From Sva-25 sp037385685 (GTDB lineage Bacteria > Pseudomonadota > Gammaproteobacteria > Chromatiales > Chromatiaceae), in NCBI GenBank assembly GCA_037385685.1, contig JARRMW010000002.1, forward strand, positions 62,001 through 126,000: 64,000 bases of DNA. Direction: 5' to 3'. The position numbers and the translations under genes were made by a program. The stretch's first letter is position 1. Every line of letters begins with the position of its first letter. Positions 16,556 to 25,435 of the stretch are shown here, piece by piece. Below the pieces are notes generated by a model, which was given only the letters and a program-made list of their open reading frames with translations, was not told the DNA's origin and searched no databases.

Positions 16556-18364
16556 ATGAGCGTGCGTGACCTGCTATCACCCTTCACGGCCTGGAAGAAC
16601 ATCTTCCGCGATCCAGTCAGCATCGAGGATCCGTTCAACCGCGAAGCCACCGAGCGTTACCGCGGCTTCCACCAGAATGATGTTCAAAAATGTATCGGCT
16701 GCGGCACCTGCGAGGCTATCTGCCAAAACGGCGCTATCGACATGGTGCCGGTGGAAGGGGTCGAGGGCATCAGCACCCAACCGGGCGACTCGGGCCTGCG
16801 CCCGCGCATCGATTACGGCCGCTGCTGCTGGTGCGCGCTCTGCGTGGACGTCTGCATGACCAGTTCCCTGAGCATGTCCAACGAATACAAGTGGGTGGAA
16901 AGCGATCCGGACAAATTTCTGTTTATCCCCGGCGTCGACAAAAAACAGTGGGATGACGCCAAGCATGGTTACCACCGCCCGTCCGGCCATCGCCTGAATG
17001 CCCCGGAACGCATCGAGATGCCTGAACTCGAGCCCGGGGAGCGCATCGACTCCTTCGTCGAGATCGTCGGTGGCTACTCCGTGGAACAGGCGGTTCTGGA
17101 AGCCGACCGCTGCGTCACCTGTGGTATCTGCGTGGCCACCTGCCCCACGCACATGCCTATTCCCGAGTACATTGCGGCTGTGCGCGATGGCGATTACGAG
17201 CATGGCCTCAAGCTGCTCTATGACAGTAACCCCTTTTCGCAGATTTGCGGCAAGGTCTGTACGCGCAAGTGCGAGACCACCTGTGCCGCCAGCCACGAGG
17301 GTGACCCGATCGCGATTCGCTGGCTGAAGCGCCATATCACCGAGCAGGTACCCTATGAGCGCTATCGCGATATCATCGGCGGTCCGGCGCCCGCCACAGG
17401 GAAGAAGATCGCCATCATCGGAGCGGGCCCGGCCGGCATGACCGCCGCTTTCGACCTCGCACGCAACGGGCATAGCGTGACGGTCTACGAGGCCGAATCC
17501 ACTGCCGGCGGCATGACCCGCTATGGCATCCCGGAATATCGCCTGCCCTCCGAGACCATTCAGCGTGACATCGATCTGATCCTGTCGATGGGTGTGGAGA
17601 TCCATTACAACACTCGCATCGGCAGCGACATCAGCATGCAGCAATTGCAACAGGACAACGATGCCGTGGTGCTTTCCATCGGTTTGTGGCTTGGGCGTTC
17701 CACGCGCATTCCCGGCTCCGATCATCCGAATGTCTTCAAGGCGGTGGATCTTCTGCACCGCATCCGCAACGGCGAGCAACTCGACGCACCGAAAACCATG
17801 GTGGTCATTGGCGGCGGAAACGTGGCGATGGACATCGCGCGCAGCATGGCACGTCTCCAGAAACAGCAACACGGGGAGATCAACATCACGCTGACTGCGC
17901 TCGAGGATAAAACCCACTTCCTCGCCGACCCGGTGGAAATCAAGGAAGCAATCGAGGAAGAAATCCGGATTATCGATTCACGCGGCCCTCAGGAGTGTGT
18001 AACTGATGACCAGGGCAGGCTGCTTGGCCTGCGCAGCTGGAAGGTATTATCGATCTTCGATGAACAACACCGCTTTGCCCCGACCTATGACGAGAGCGAC
18101 GAACAATTGCATGCCGGTCAATGGGTTGTCGAGGCCATCGGCCAGATGAGCGATGTCAGCCTGCTCGGCGAGGACCTGACCGAAAAACTCGAGTGGAACC
18201 GCGGGCGCATCCAGGTCGATGACGCGGGCCGCACGTCCGAGCCCTGGCTGTGGGCGGCGGGCGATTGTGTGAAGGGTCCCGATGTTGTCAGTGCGGTGGC
18301 TACCGGTCACAAGGTGGCAGCAAGCATTGAAGCCATGTTTCAGCAGGAGAATGCAGATGCCTGA
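16556..18364 (+). CDS. Ferredoxin (NuoI/MbxN-like) fused to a GltD/NfnB-type NAD(P)H flavoprotein
   Basis: A 602-residue fusion. Residues 40-105 hold two 4Fe-4S motifs, CIGCGTCEAIC (46-56) and CCWCALCVDVC (90-100), in the N-subunit position of Mbh/Mbx. Residues 180-600 are a glutamate-synthase-small-subunit-like flavoprotein with more Fe-S cysteines (C186, C189, C192, C196; C231, C235, C239, C243), an FAD site IIGAGPAGMTAA near 288 and an NAD(P) site VIGGGNVAMDIA near 417. The fusion should pass electrons between NAD(P)H and the NuoB-like cluster. ATG 16556 is chosen for its AAAAGGA site; GTG 16535 is possible. The 3' end overlaps the ferritin-like gene by 8 bases. Confidence 0.92.
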   Translation: MSVRDLLSPFTAWKNIFRDPVSIEDPFNREATERYRGFHQNDVQKCIGCGTCEAICQNGAIDMVPVEGVEGISTQPGDSGLRPRIDYGRCCWCALCVDVCMTSSLSMSNEYKWVESDPDKFLFIPGVDKKQWDDAKHGYHRPSGHRLNAPERIEMPELEPGERIDSFVEIVGGYSVEQAVLEADRCVTCGICVATCPTHMPIPEYIAAVRDGDYEHGLKLLYDSNPFSQICGKVCTRKCETTCAASHEGDPIAIRWLKRHITEQVPYERYRDIIGGPAPATGKKIAIIGAGPAGMTAAFDLARNGHSVTVYEAESTAGGMTRYGIPEYRLPSETIQRDIDLILSMGVEIHYNTRIGSDISMQQLQQDNDAVVLSIGLWLGRSTRIPGSDHPNVFKAVDLLHRIRNGEQLDAPKTMVVIGGGNVAMDIARSMARLQKQQHGEINITLTALEDKTHFLADPVEIKEAIEEEIRIIDSRGPQECVTDDQGRLLGLRSWKVLSIFDEQHRFAPTYDESDEQLHAGQWVVEAIGQMSDVSLLGEDLTEKLEWNRGRIQVDDAGRTSEPWLWAAGDCVKGPDVVSAVATGHKVAASIEAMFQQENADA

Positions 18365-18854
18365 AGGCAGAGGATACCAGCGACTCAAGGCCCAGACCTC
18401 TCTGGAGGACATCCTTGTGGTCGCCACCGAGTTCGAGCGCACCGCACGCGATTTCTATGCCGGCCTTGTCCCGAAGGTCAGCAAGCAGATCCGCTACCTC
18501 GTCGAGGAACTGGCACGTGAAGAGCAGCAGCATTTCGATCTTTTCACGGAACTGCTTGCACGTAGCGACATCGCCGAACAGGTCAAGCAATCGATCAAAA
18601 CCCCGGCCAGTGACCGGCGCTTTTCCGACTGTATACACCTGCCCGAACTCGGTGATCATCCGGATGACCAGGCAGTCCTGCAGTATGCGCTCGGTCGCGA
18701 GCATGCTGCCATGGAACAGTACCGCTCACTCGCAGAGTCCACGCCGCCAGGCCCGATACGCGATCTCTTCCAATACCTTGCAGACGAGGAGACCCAGCAC
18801 AAGAACGAGCTGGAAAAGCGCTACTACGAGATCGTGCACAGCGGAGGCGTATAG
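18357..18854 (+). CDS. Ferritin-like diiron protein (rubrerythrin/erythrin type)
   Basis: A 165-residue four-helix protein with two E-x-x-H pairs, EEQQH around residue 60 and DEETQH around 145, plus further acidic ligands in FERTARDF and REHAAMEQY. This is the diiron pattern of rubrerythrin-type proteins without a rubredoxin domain. Such proteins reduce peroxide or handle iron. It overlaps the flavoprotein gene by eight bases and ends the operon. A peroxide-protecting or cluster-supporting role for the complex is inference from position. The upstream open frame is not used because ATG 18357 sits at the natural junction. Confidence 0.85.
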   Translation: MPEGRGYQRLKAQTSLEDILVVATEFERTARDFYAGLVPKVSKQIRYLVEELAREEQQHFDLFTELLARSDIAEQVKQSIKTPASDRRFSDCIHLPELGDHPDDQAVLQYALGREHAAMEQYRSLAESTPPGPIRDLFQYLADEETQHKNELEKRYYEIVHSGGV

Positions 18855-19279
18855 TGCTGACACCCCTGCGGCTTGCGCGCTATAGACGTTCTTGCATCGC
18901 CAGTGAGAGAGGCCAGATGATGCCGTGATGATGCATTCCATACAACAACGCCGCTGCGCTGTAATCTGATTCCTTTGGCCCCGTGTTCAGGTCGCTGACA
19001 TCCCGCCACATCCAAACATCGAGAAAACAACAGGTTCCTGCTCTATCAGGAAACTGTGGATCCAGATCTATGACGTCTCGGGATTCGTTGAATGCCGGAG
19101 GAAGCCAGAAAAGCCCTGCCCGGGGCTGAACTCCAGGGTAGCTCATTGACGTAAGACATCAGATTTCAGAGACTTGAGACCAGGCCTCTTCACCAGGCGA
19201 CACGCGGACATTCAGACTTCCCAGCCTCAGTGGCCAGTCAACGCTTGTCAGAGATCAAGATTCAGGAAAGTATTGCAGG
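18855..19279. other. Intergenic region after the mbx-like operon
   Basis: No RNA gene or clear terminator is visible. A minus-strand frame at 18880-19146 (88 codons) has a protein-like look in its middle (ESRDVIDLDPQFPDRAGTCC), but I do not recognise it and it lacks a ribosome-binding site; it may be a gene relic. The promoter of the transporter gene at 19280 should lie near its right end. Confidence 0.35.
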
Positions 19280-20563
19280 ATGGACAAAGCAGGCGCGCCA
19301 GAACTCCGCCACAAGATCATGGCAGGTTTCATCGGAAACGTCGTGGAGTGGTATGACTTCGCTCTCTACGGTTATCTGGCTGGCGTCATCGCACCGATTT
19401 TCTTTCCAGCCAGCAGTCCCACTGCCGGATTGATTGCAACCTACGGGATCTTTGCGGCAGGGTTCCTGATGAGACCGGTCGGAGCAGCTGTCTTTGGCTG
19501 GTTTGGGGATCGTTACGGGCGCGCGCGTACGATGCAGATCTCTGTGGTCATGATGGCCCTGCCGACACTGCTTCTCGGACTATTGCCATCCTACGCGACA
19601 GCGGGGATCCTGGCGCCGGTCTTGCTGGTACTGGTACGCCTGCTACAGGGACTCTCGGTGGGTGGAGAATTTTCCTCCTCTGCGACATATCTGGTGGAGA
19701 CTGCACCACAGAACAAGCGCGGACTAACAGGAAGCTGGGCCAATATCGGCTCCATGTCCGGTTCACTGCTGGGCGTCGGCGCTGCCGCCCTGGTGACCAA
19801 TCTCTTTGATGCAGAAACACTGGCCGACTGGGCCTGGCGTTTGCCATTTCTGGGCGGCGCCCTGTTGGGCATGACTGCGATCTGGATACGTCATAACCTG
19901 CATAACTCGCAGCATTTCCGTGCCCATCATGCAGGGCGGGAAGAGACCTCTCCGCTGTTACAGGCATTTACGACAAACCGCCGGGAAACCCTGCTGGCAC
20001 TGGCATTCAGCGCCAGCTATGGCACCTGTTACTACATCGCGTTCGTTTACTTGCCGGAGTGGTTGTCGTCACAGGACATCATGGCCAGGGGCACCGCGCT
20101 GGCAATCAACACGGCAATGACTCTCCTGGTCATTCCTGTGATGCCCCTTGCAGCAGTTGTCGGCGACAAATGGATTCCTCGCAGGACATGGATCGCATTA
20201 TCGATCCTTCTGCTGGCATTGAGTGCGTGGCCACTGCATGAGTGGATGCTGGCTTCCGGCGGCTCCACAGTATCTATCCTGACGACCCACCTCCTGACCT
20301 TCTTACTGCTGGCCGTTCCGTTGGGTTCGGGCCCTGCCCTGTTTGTCGAACTCTTTCCGGAGTGCGATCGCCTTTCTGGCTATTCAGTAGCCTTCAACGT
20401 GGGCTTGGGCATATTCGGAGGCCTGACGCCGATGATTGCGGCGAGCTTGATCGCAACAACCGGTCTTGCAACGGCCCCGGCGATTTATATGGCCGTCGCA
20501 GCCTTTGCGGCCGTCGCCGCACTCATGATGATGCCTGACCGCAGCCGCGCACCCCTGCGTTGA
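19280..20563 (+). CDS. MFS transporter, metabolite:H+ symporter (MHS, ProP-like) family
   Basis: A 427-residue inner-membrane transporter with about twelve helices. The MHS signature NVVEWYDFALYGYLAGVIAP at residues 15-34 and the MFS loop GWFGDRYGRARTM at about 74-86 are clear, as is RLLQGLSVGGEFSSSATYL in helix 4. Relatives carry proline/betaine, dicarboxylates or other organic acids by proton symport; the substrate cannot be read from the sequence. It is a single gene. The ATG follows a GCAGG stretch. Confidence 0.88.
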   Translation: MDKAGAPELRHKIMAGFIGNVVEWYDFALYGYLAGVIAPIFFPASSPTAGLIATYGIFAAGFLMRPVGAAVFGWFGDRYGRARTMQISVVMMALPTLLLGLLPSYATAGILAPVLLVLVRLLQGLSVGGEFSSSATYLVETAPQNKRGLTGSWANIGSMSGSLLGVGAAALVTNLFDAETLADWAWRLPFLGGALLGMTAIWIRHNLHNSQHFRAHHAGREETSPLLQAFTTNRRETLLALAFSASYGTCYYIAFVYLPEWLSSQDIMARGTALAINTAMTLLVIPVMPLAAVVGDKWIPRRTWIALSILLLALSAWPLHEWMLASGGSTVSILTTHLLTFLLLAVPLGSGPALFVELFPECDRLSGYSVAFNVGLGIFGGLTPMIAASLIATTGLATAPAIYMAVAAFAAVAALMMMPDRSRAPLR

Positions 20564-20665
20564 GAACGTCCCTGCAATCATGCTAACGAGACCTCTCCGG
20601 AATCTCGTATCGAGTGAACAGCAAACATGACGTCAGCATTGATCACCTGTCAACTGCCTTTCAGA

Positions 20666-21925
20666 TCATTGTTCAGCCAGCTGTTCGATTGCCTCGTTCG
20701 CACGTTGCGGATAATCAGGCCCAAATGTCCATGCACGACGTCCCTCGTCGTCCTCGAGTAGTTCCAGCCCGCGTTCTGAAGGTCTCGCCTGGTATAGCAA
20801 CTGGATGAGCACATCGGTACTCACCCAGGGATGCCTGTACCAGAAGTCATGCGCCCCCCTCGCAAGACCCGGGATCATATCGGGATCGACCAGAAGCAGA
20901 TCAAAAGCCATTTCACCAAAGGCTGCCCGAACAAGGCGGGTTTCCTCTTCGGTCAACTCTCCAGGTTCCGGCCGCCCGGCCCGCGAGACCCCGTGATGGC
21001 GTGCGGCAAACGCAAGCACCGAATCATTCGGATTCAGGGCGAGTGTCACATGCTGGACCATGCCATCGTAGGTCGCCAGGTCACGGAGGAAAGTACTGAA
21101 ATCGACATCCGGAGCAGCGAAATAGATCTCTCCAAGGCGAAACCGCTTCCTGAGGCTGTTTTCAGCCTCGTCGGCATGCCTGGCGCGTAATGCGGCGAGT
21201 GCAGGACTCAGTACCTGTGCGCCTGCACTGTAGGCCAACACATCGATGTAGCGCGCATTCGTGTGCTGCGCGAGAAGTTCAAGGAACTCTCCGAAAACGG
21301 GAACTGTCCGGCGTGCGTTGTTGACGTCAACCGCGTAGCGAAGAAAACTGTCAGCCGACGGCCATGAAAAGAGCATGACAACGGAGTTACGCCCGGTGAA
21401 ATGAGCATACTGTGCAGCCTGCGCGCTGGAACGATAAAAGCTGTTGTTCGCGCCATGCACATAGACAGTGATATCCGGATCGCGACTAAGCGCTAGCGCC
21501 GCGTTGACCTGGTCAAAAAAAGCTTTGGCCTCCGTCGTCAGCGACGCACCTTGTACAGAGGCCAGGGTTGCATCCTGGCTGGTTGCAAGGAGAGTCAAGG
21601 GTATGGCGAACTCCCTTTCTGCCGATGTTGAGGACGCATGAAGTTCTTCCGCAGATGACGCCTCGCCCCCCAGTCGAACGGTTGCGAAGCCAAGGCGAAT
21701 TTTCCTGTCAAAAAGCGTGACATAAGGCCATCGGCCTGAATCAAAAGCAGGCAACCGGTTCGTGGCATAGGCGATCTGAACATCGGGTGACAGGGCCAGC
21801 TCCGGGTTTGCGGCAAAAGGATCACGCTGGCCCGAGCGCAGCAGTTCCGGTGTCGGCATCAAATAGACGGTGGACTGGCATGCGGTCAGCAAGAGAATTG
21901 TCGATAACAGAAAAAATCGGATCAC
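20666..21925 (-). CDS. Lipoprotein with a DUF900-type alpha/beta-hydrolase domain
   Basis: A 419-residue protein with a signal peptide and lipobox LLTAC at residues 12-16, so it is probably anchored in a membrane facing the periplasm. The middle matches the DUF900 alpha/beta-hydrolase family: a YATNR motif after the N-terminus, VYVHGANNSFYRS near 150, and a nucleophile elbow AYSAGAQ near 230. The late histidine region includes VTLALNPNDSVLAFAARHHG. Members are predicted serine esterases with unknown substrates. It is divergent from the EamA gene, with 445 bp between. Confidence 0.8.
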   Translation of the reverse strand: MIRFFLLSTILLLTACQSTVYLMPTPELLRSGQRDPFAANPELALSPDVQIAYATNRLPAFDSGRWPYVTLFDRKIRLGFATVRLGGEASSAEELHASSTSAEREFAIPLTLLATSQDATLASVQGASLTTEAKAFFDQVNAALALSRDPDITVYVHGANNSFYRSSAQAAQYAHFTGRNSVVMLFSWPSADSFLRYAVDVNNARRTVPVFGEFLELLAQHTNARYIDVLAYSAGAQVLSPALAALRARHADEAENSLRKRFRLGEIYFAAPDVDFSTFLRDLATYDGMVQHVTLALNPNDSVLAFAARHHGVSRAGRPEPGELTEEETRLVRAAFGEMAFDLLLVDPDMIPGLARGAHDFWYRHPWVSTDVLIQLLYQARPSERGLELLEDDEGRRAWTFGPDYPQRANEAIEQLAEQ

Positions 21926-22370
21926 GGCGAGAAGAGGCCTTTAACGTCACTGGTTCTTCGGCAGAACATCTTCACGGTCGGCCTGGCGTAATCGAAAATA
22001 TCGTTTACCAGGGAGCCCTGAAGCAGCCCAACACGTTACCAGTGTCCGGCAACCCGGGCAAGATCCTGCTGTCCCATGGGATTATAACTGCCATTGACCC
22101 CCTGCAATGCAGTGCACGACGCCGTTCATGCGTCACCAAAGGCATCCTGGTCGATCGCTTCTCCTCCCCCATCGCGACACAAGGGGCAACCTGGCTGTAA
22201 AGCGCAAGTAAGGTCATGCTGTTGAACTGCGGTTATTGCCCCGAAGCGGAACGTCGGCGCATCCGGCAATAACCTGATACGTTATGATCTGTTTCTCTGG
22301 CTGCAGTTGAATCAGATAATGACCTTTATAAAAGCCGACTCAAGCCAGGACGCTTTTTCAATCGAAGAAG
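21926..22370. other. Intergenic region with a 10-bp inverted repeat
   Basis: A divergent promoter region for the lipoprotein and EamA genes. ggttattgcc (22231-22240) and ggcaataacc (22265-22274) form a perfect 10-bp inverted repeat separated by 24 bases, which could be a regulator site or a folded repeat. No T-run follows. No coding frame here looks genuine. Confidence 0.4.
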
Positions 22371-23252
22371 GTGACCGCAATACTTCCAGATCATTACAAA
22401 TCACCGGCAGTCATGACGTTTGTTCAGACATCCATTGCCATGATTGCATTTGCAGCCAATCCATTGCTCTGCAGACTTGCCTTGCGTGAGGAACAGATCG
22501 ATGCTGCAAGTTTTGCAACTGTCAGAGTGATTTCCGGTGCTTTGGTTCTGGCACTTATCCTGCTGTTACAGAAAAATGTCGACTACCGCCCCAAAGCCAG
22601 CTGGTGGTCAACACTCATGCTGTTCACCTACATGGTACTGTTTTCGTTTGCCTACCTCACATTGAGTGCAGGCACGGGCACCCTGATTCTGTTTGGGGCG
22701 GTACAACTGACAATGTTTATCACAGGGATACGACGGGGCGAGCAGTTCTCACTGATCTCGTGGGCCGGTCTCACGCTGGCTGTCGCCGGGCTGGTCTATC
22801 TCGTTTCACCCGGCGTGACAGCTCCCGACCCGGCAGGCGCTCTCATGATGACTATTGCCGGCATTGCATGGGGTGTCTACTCATTGCTGGGCAAGGCGTG
22901 TATCAACCCTCTGGCGGCAACTGCAAACAACTTTATTTATTCCGTACCACTGGTCATTGGTGTCAGTCTCCTGTTCCTGGGAGACCTGAATATCTCTCCG
23001 CAAGGCTTGATACTCGCGGCAGCTTCCGGGGCTATCGCATCCGGTCTTGGTTACACCATATGGTACGCAGCACTTCGTGAGCTCAAACCCACCTCGGCAG
23101 CCACGGTTCAGCTTTCGGTGCCTGCGATCGCTGCATTTGGAGGCGTTCTGTTCCTCTCGGAACCGCTCTCACTGCGCCTCGTACTGGCGTCGATCGCCAC
23201 ACTGGGCGGAGTGGCAATTGTGTTGACCCAGAGAAATCAATCGCTGAAATAA
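22371..23252 (+). CDS. EamA/DMT-family transporter
   Basis: A 293-residue protein with ten membrane helices in two EamA repeats. Typical family segments are VRVISGALVLALILLL in the first half and SGLGYTIWYAALRELKPTSAATVQLSVPAIAA in the second. DMT proteins export amino acids or other small metabolites, or take up nucleotide sugars; the substrate is unknown. The GTG at 22371 directly abuts an AAGAAGG sequence, and the ATG at 22413 is an alternative start giving 279 residues, so the N-terminus is uncertain. Confidence 0.87.
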   Translation: MTAILPDHYKSPAVMTFVQTSIAMIAFAANPLLCRLALREEQIDAASFATVRVISGALVLALILLLQKNVDYRPKASWWSTLMLFTYMVLFSFAYLTLSAGTGTLILFGAVQLTMFITGIRRGEQFSLISWAGLTLAVAGLVYLVSPGVTAPDPAGALMMTIAGIAWGVYSLLGKACINPLAATANNFIYSVPLVIGVSLLFLGDLNISPQGLILAAASGAIASGLGYTIWYAALRELKPTSAATVQLSVPAIAAFGGVLFLSEPLSLRLVLASIATLGGVAIVLTQRNQSLK

Positions 23253-23366
23253 TCCCCCTGCGACACGGTGTGACAACCAAGGATGTCATGCAGTGATGAT
23301 GCATGCCTGTGCAGGTCGGGAGTCTGTTCAGGAGTAATTCAGTAACCGGTGTGCCTGTTCAGAATA

Positions 23367-24512
23367 TCAATCGAGACGTTTCTTGAAACGTAATGAAGCA
23401 ATCACAAGGCCAACCAGCATGAAACCCAGCAACCACAAGGCGTCATCCTGTATATCGGCAAGGGTCGCATCCCTGAGCACAACGCCGCGAATTCCACGCA
23501 TGAAATGAGTAGCAGGCAGAATTTCGGCAATGTATTGGGCAGCTTCCGGCATTCCCTCGTACGGGAACATGAATCCGGAGAGGAGAATGGATGGCATCAG
23601 GACAAAAACCGTCATCTGCATCGCCTGTAGCTGGCTTTTTGCAATCGTCGAGATCACAAGCCCGAGAGAGAGGCTTGCCCCGATGAAAAGCAATGTAATC
23701 CCGAACAAGTTCCACAGACCTCCGTTGATCGGCACGTTAAAAAGCAGGTGCCCAAGCCCGAGGATAATGGCGACCTGAACGAGGCCAATAAAGATATATG
23801 GAACAATCTTTCCCAGCATGAGTTCGATGGGGCGTACAGGTGTCGTGATGAGCATTTCCATGTTGCCACGCTCCTGTTCACGCACGATCGCAGCAGAAGT
23901 GAACATGATCATGGTCATGGTGAGAATCACACCCACGAGACCGGGAACGATGTTGATCTCGGAACGCTGTTCCGGATTGAAAAAGAGGCTGACCTCGAAA
24001 GTCGGGGTCTTGCGGTTGGTCGACTGTCGAAACAGTTCTGTCAGTGGCATGTTTCGCAATCCCTTGATCGCGGCCGCGATCATCGGATCTGATCCATCGA
24101 CAATCCAGTGAGCAACCGGGCGGCTGGTCTCCTCATCCGTTGCCGGCGGCGTTCCCATCCCGACTGCTCCACTGCGTACCAGCCGCTGGCTCACATCATG
24201 CGGGATCAGCAAGGCGGCCCGTACTCTCGAGCTCGTGATGGCATTCTGTGCCTCTTCGGCACTTGAGTAGTGCTCGGTGAATTCCACTACCTGTGTTGCC
24301 CTGATTGTCTGCACGAGTATGCGGCTCAGTGCAGTATTACTCTCGTCAACAAGCGCAACGGGGATATCGCGAATATCAGTGTGGATCGCATAGCCGAAAA
24401 GTAACAACTGGATGAAGGGAATCATGACGACCATTCCGAAGGTCAACCTGTCACGACGAAGCTGTGTCAGTTCCTTCATCAGGATGGCCAGTATGCGGCG
24501 CAGGGAATTCAT
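23367..24512 (-). CDS. ABC-2 type efflux permease (YhhJ/YbhS-like)
   Basis: A 381-residue inner-membrane permease. One helix at residues 25-45 is followed by a large extracytoplasmic domain (about 45-175) and five more helices in the C-terminal half, the layout of ABC2 membrane proteins of the YbhR/YbhS/YhhJ group. The segment REQERGNMEMLITTPVRPIELMLGK is characteristic. It is the last of three overlapping minus-strand genes with an ATP-binding protein and a membrane fusion protein, so it is probably part of a drug- or metabolite-efflux pump. Only one permease is present; relatives often have two. Confidence 0.9.
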   Translation of the reverse strand: MNSLRRILAILMKELTQLRRDRLTFGMVVMIPFIQLLLFGYAIHTDIRDIPVALVDESNTALSRILVQTIRATQVVEFTEHYSSAEEAQNAITSSRVRAALLIPHDVSQRLVRSGAVGMGTPPATDEETSRPVAHWIVDGSDPMIAAAIKGLRNMPLTELFRQSTNRKTPTFEVSLFFNPEQRSEINIVPGLVGVILTMTMIMFTSAAIVREQERGNMEMLITTPVRPIELMLGKIVPYIFIGLVQVAIILGLGHLLFNVPINGGLWNLFGITLLFIGASLSLGLVISTIAKSQLQAMQMTVFVLMPSILLSGFMFPYEGMPEAAQYIAEILPATHFMRGIRGVVLRDATLADIQDDALWLLGFMLVGLVIASLRFKKRLD

Positions 24513-25435
24513 TCTCGATGCCTCCCGGTACTCGTCACGAAGACATCCTCGAGACTCGGTCTGGCGCGGCGAATCTCTCTGGCATCATTCAGCAGCGAAT
24601 GCATCCTGAGCCATTGATCAGGCTCAGCGACACTGTCCGAGACAAGCACTCTCAGTCTCGCGCCAAGCTGTGCAGCAGAGACAACTTCGGGCAGTGAGAT
24701 AAGTTCTTTTCTGAGCGTTCTCAGTCCCGTCCCTTCGATCTCGACAACGTTTACGCCCATCTCCTGCATGAGTTGCCGTGGTGTACCGTCGGCTCGCTTG
24801 ACCCCGTTTTCAAGAATCGCAAGTCGGTGGCAGCGCTCGGCCTCGTCCATGTAATGGGTCGAGACAAGGATGGTCGCACCATCGTCAACAAGGTCGAAAA
24901 GCTGTTCCCAGAATTGCCGACGGGTTTCGGGATCGACAGCCGCTGTCGGCTCATCAAGGAAGAGGAGCTTTGGCCGATGCAAGGTTGCTGCTGCCAGGGC
25001 GAGGCGCTGGCGTTCACCTCCGCTCATACTCCCGGCACGCTGCTCCGAGAATCTGTTGAGATCGTGAACGGCCAGCAGTTCATCAATGCGCTGCCTGCAT
25101 GCACGCGCTCCTATACCGTAGATACGTGCTACGAACTGCAGGTTTTCTCTGACAGTAAGGTCACCGTAGAGCGAGAAAACCTGTGTCATATATCCGATAA
25201 GACGCTTGAGTTTCTCTGCATTACCCGGCAGCCTTGTCCCGAGAACTTCCACTTCACCGGCTGTCGGCGTGAGTAGCCCGGTCATCATGCGCATCGACGT
25301 GGTCTTTCCACAACCATTGGGGCCAAGAAACCCGTAAATTATGCCTTTCTCGATGGAGAGATCCAGACTGTCGACGGCCAGCGTGTCTCCGAAACTCCGC
25401 GTCAAACCACGGGCTTCAACAATCCGTTCGGTCAC
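24509..25435 (-). CDS. ABC transporter ATP-binding protein of the efflux system
   Basis: A 308-residue ATPase with Walker A GPNGCGKTTS near 40, signature SGGERQRLALAAA near 140, and Walker B LLFLDEPTAAVDPETRR near 160. The final 80 residues form the extra domain common to drug-exporting DrrA-like ATPases. Its start overlaps the stop of the membrane fusion gene (ATGA), and its stop overlaps the permease start, so the three are translated together. It drives the permease at 23367-24512. Unlike YbhF or RbbA it has only one nucleotide-binding domain. Confidence 0.93.
   Translation of the reverse strand: MTERIVEARGLTRSFGDTLAVDSLDLSIEKGIIYGFLGPNGCGKTTSMRMMTGLLTPTAGEVEVLGTRLPGNAEKLKRLIGYMTQVFSLYGDLTVRENLQFVARIYGIGARACRQRIDELLAVHDLNRFSEQRAGSMSGGERQRLALAAATLHRPKLLFLDEPTAAVDPETRRQFWEQLFDLVDDGATILVSTHYMDEAERCHRLAILENGVKRADGTPRQLMQEMGVNVVEIEGTGLRTLRKELISLPEVVSAAQLGARLRVLVSDSVAEPDQWLRMHSLLNDAREIRRARPSLEDVFVTSTGRHRE

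Noticed and set aside
16577..17917. 446-codon minus-strand open frame
   Set aside because: Antisense to the ferredoxin-flavoprotein gene, whose cofactor motifs are clear on the plus strand.
7216..18364. Annotation as respiratory complex I (nuo) or as a group 4 NiFe hydrogenase
   Set aside because: The gene order and MrpE/F/G, DUF4040 and MnhB subunits do not occur in nuo operons; NuoE, F and G are absent. The L subunit lacks the NiFe cysteine pairs, which excludes a hydrogenase.
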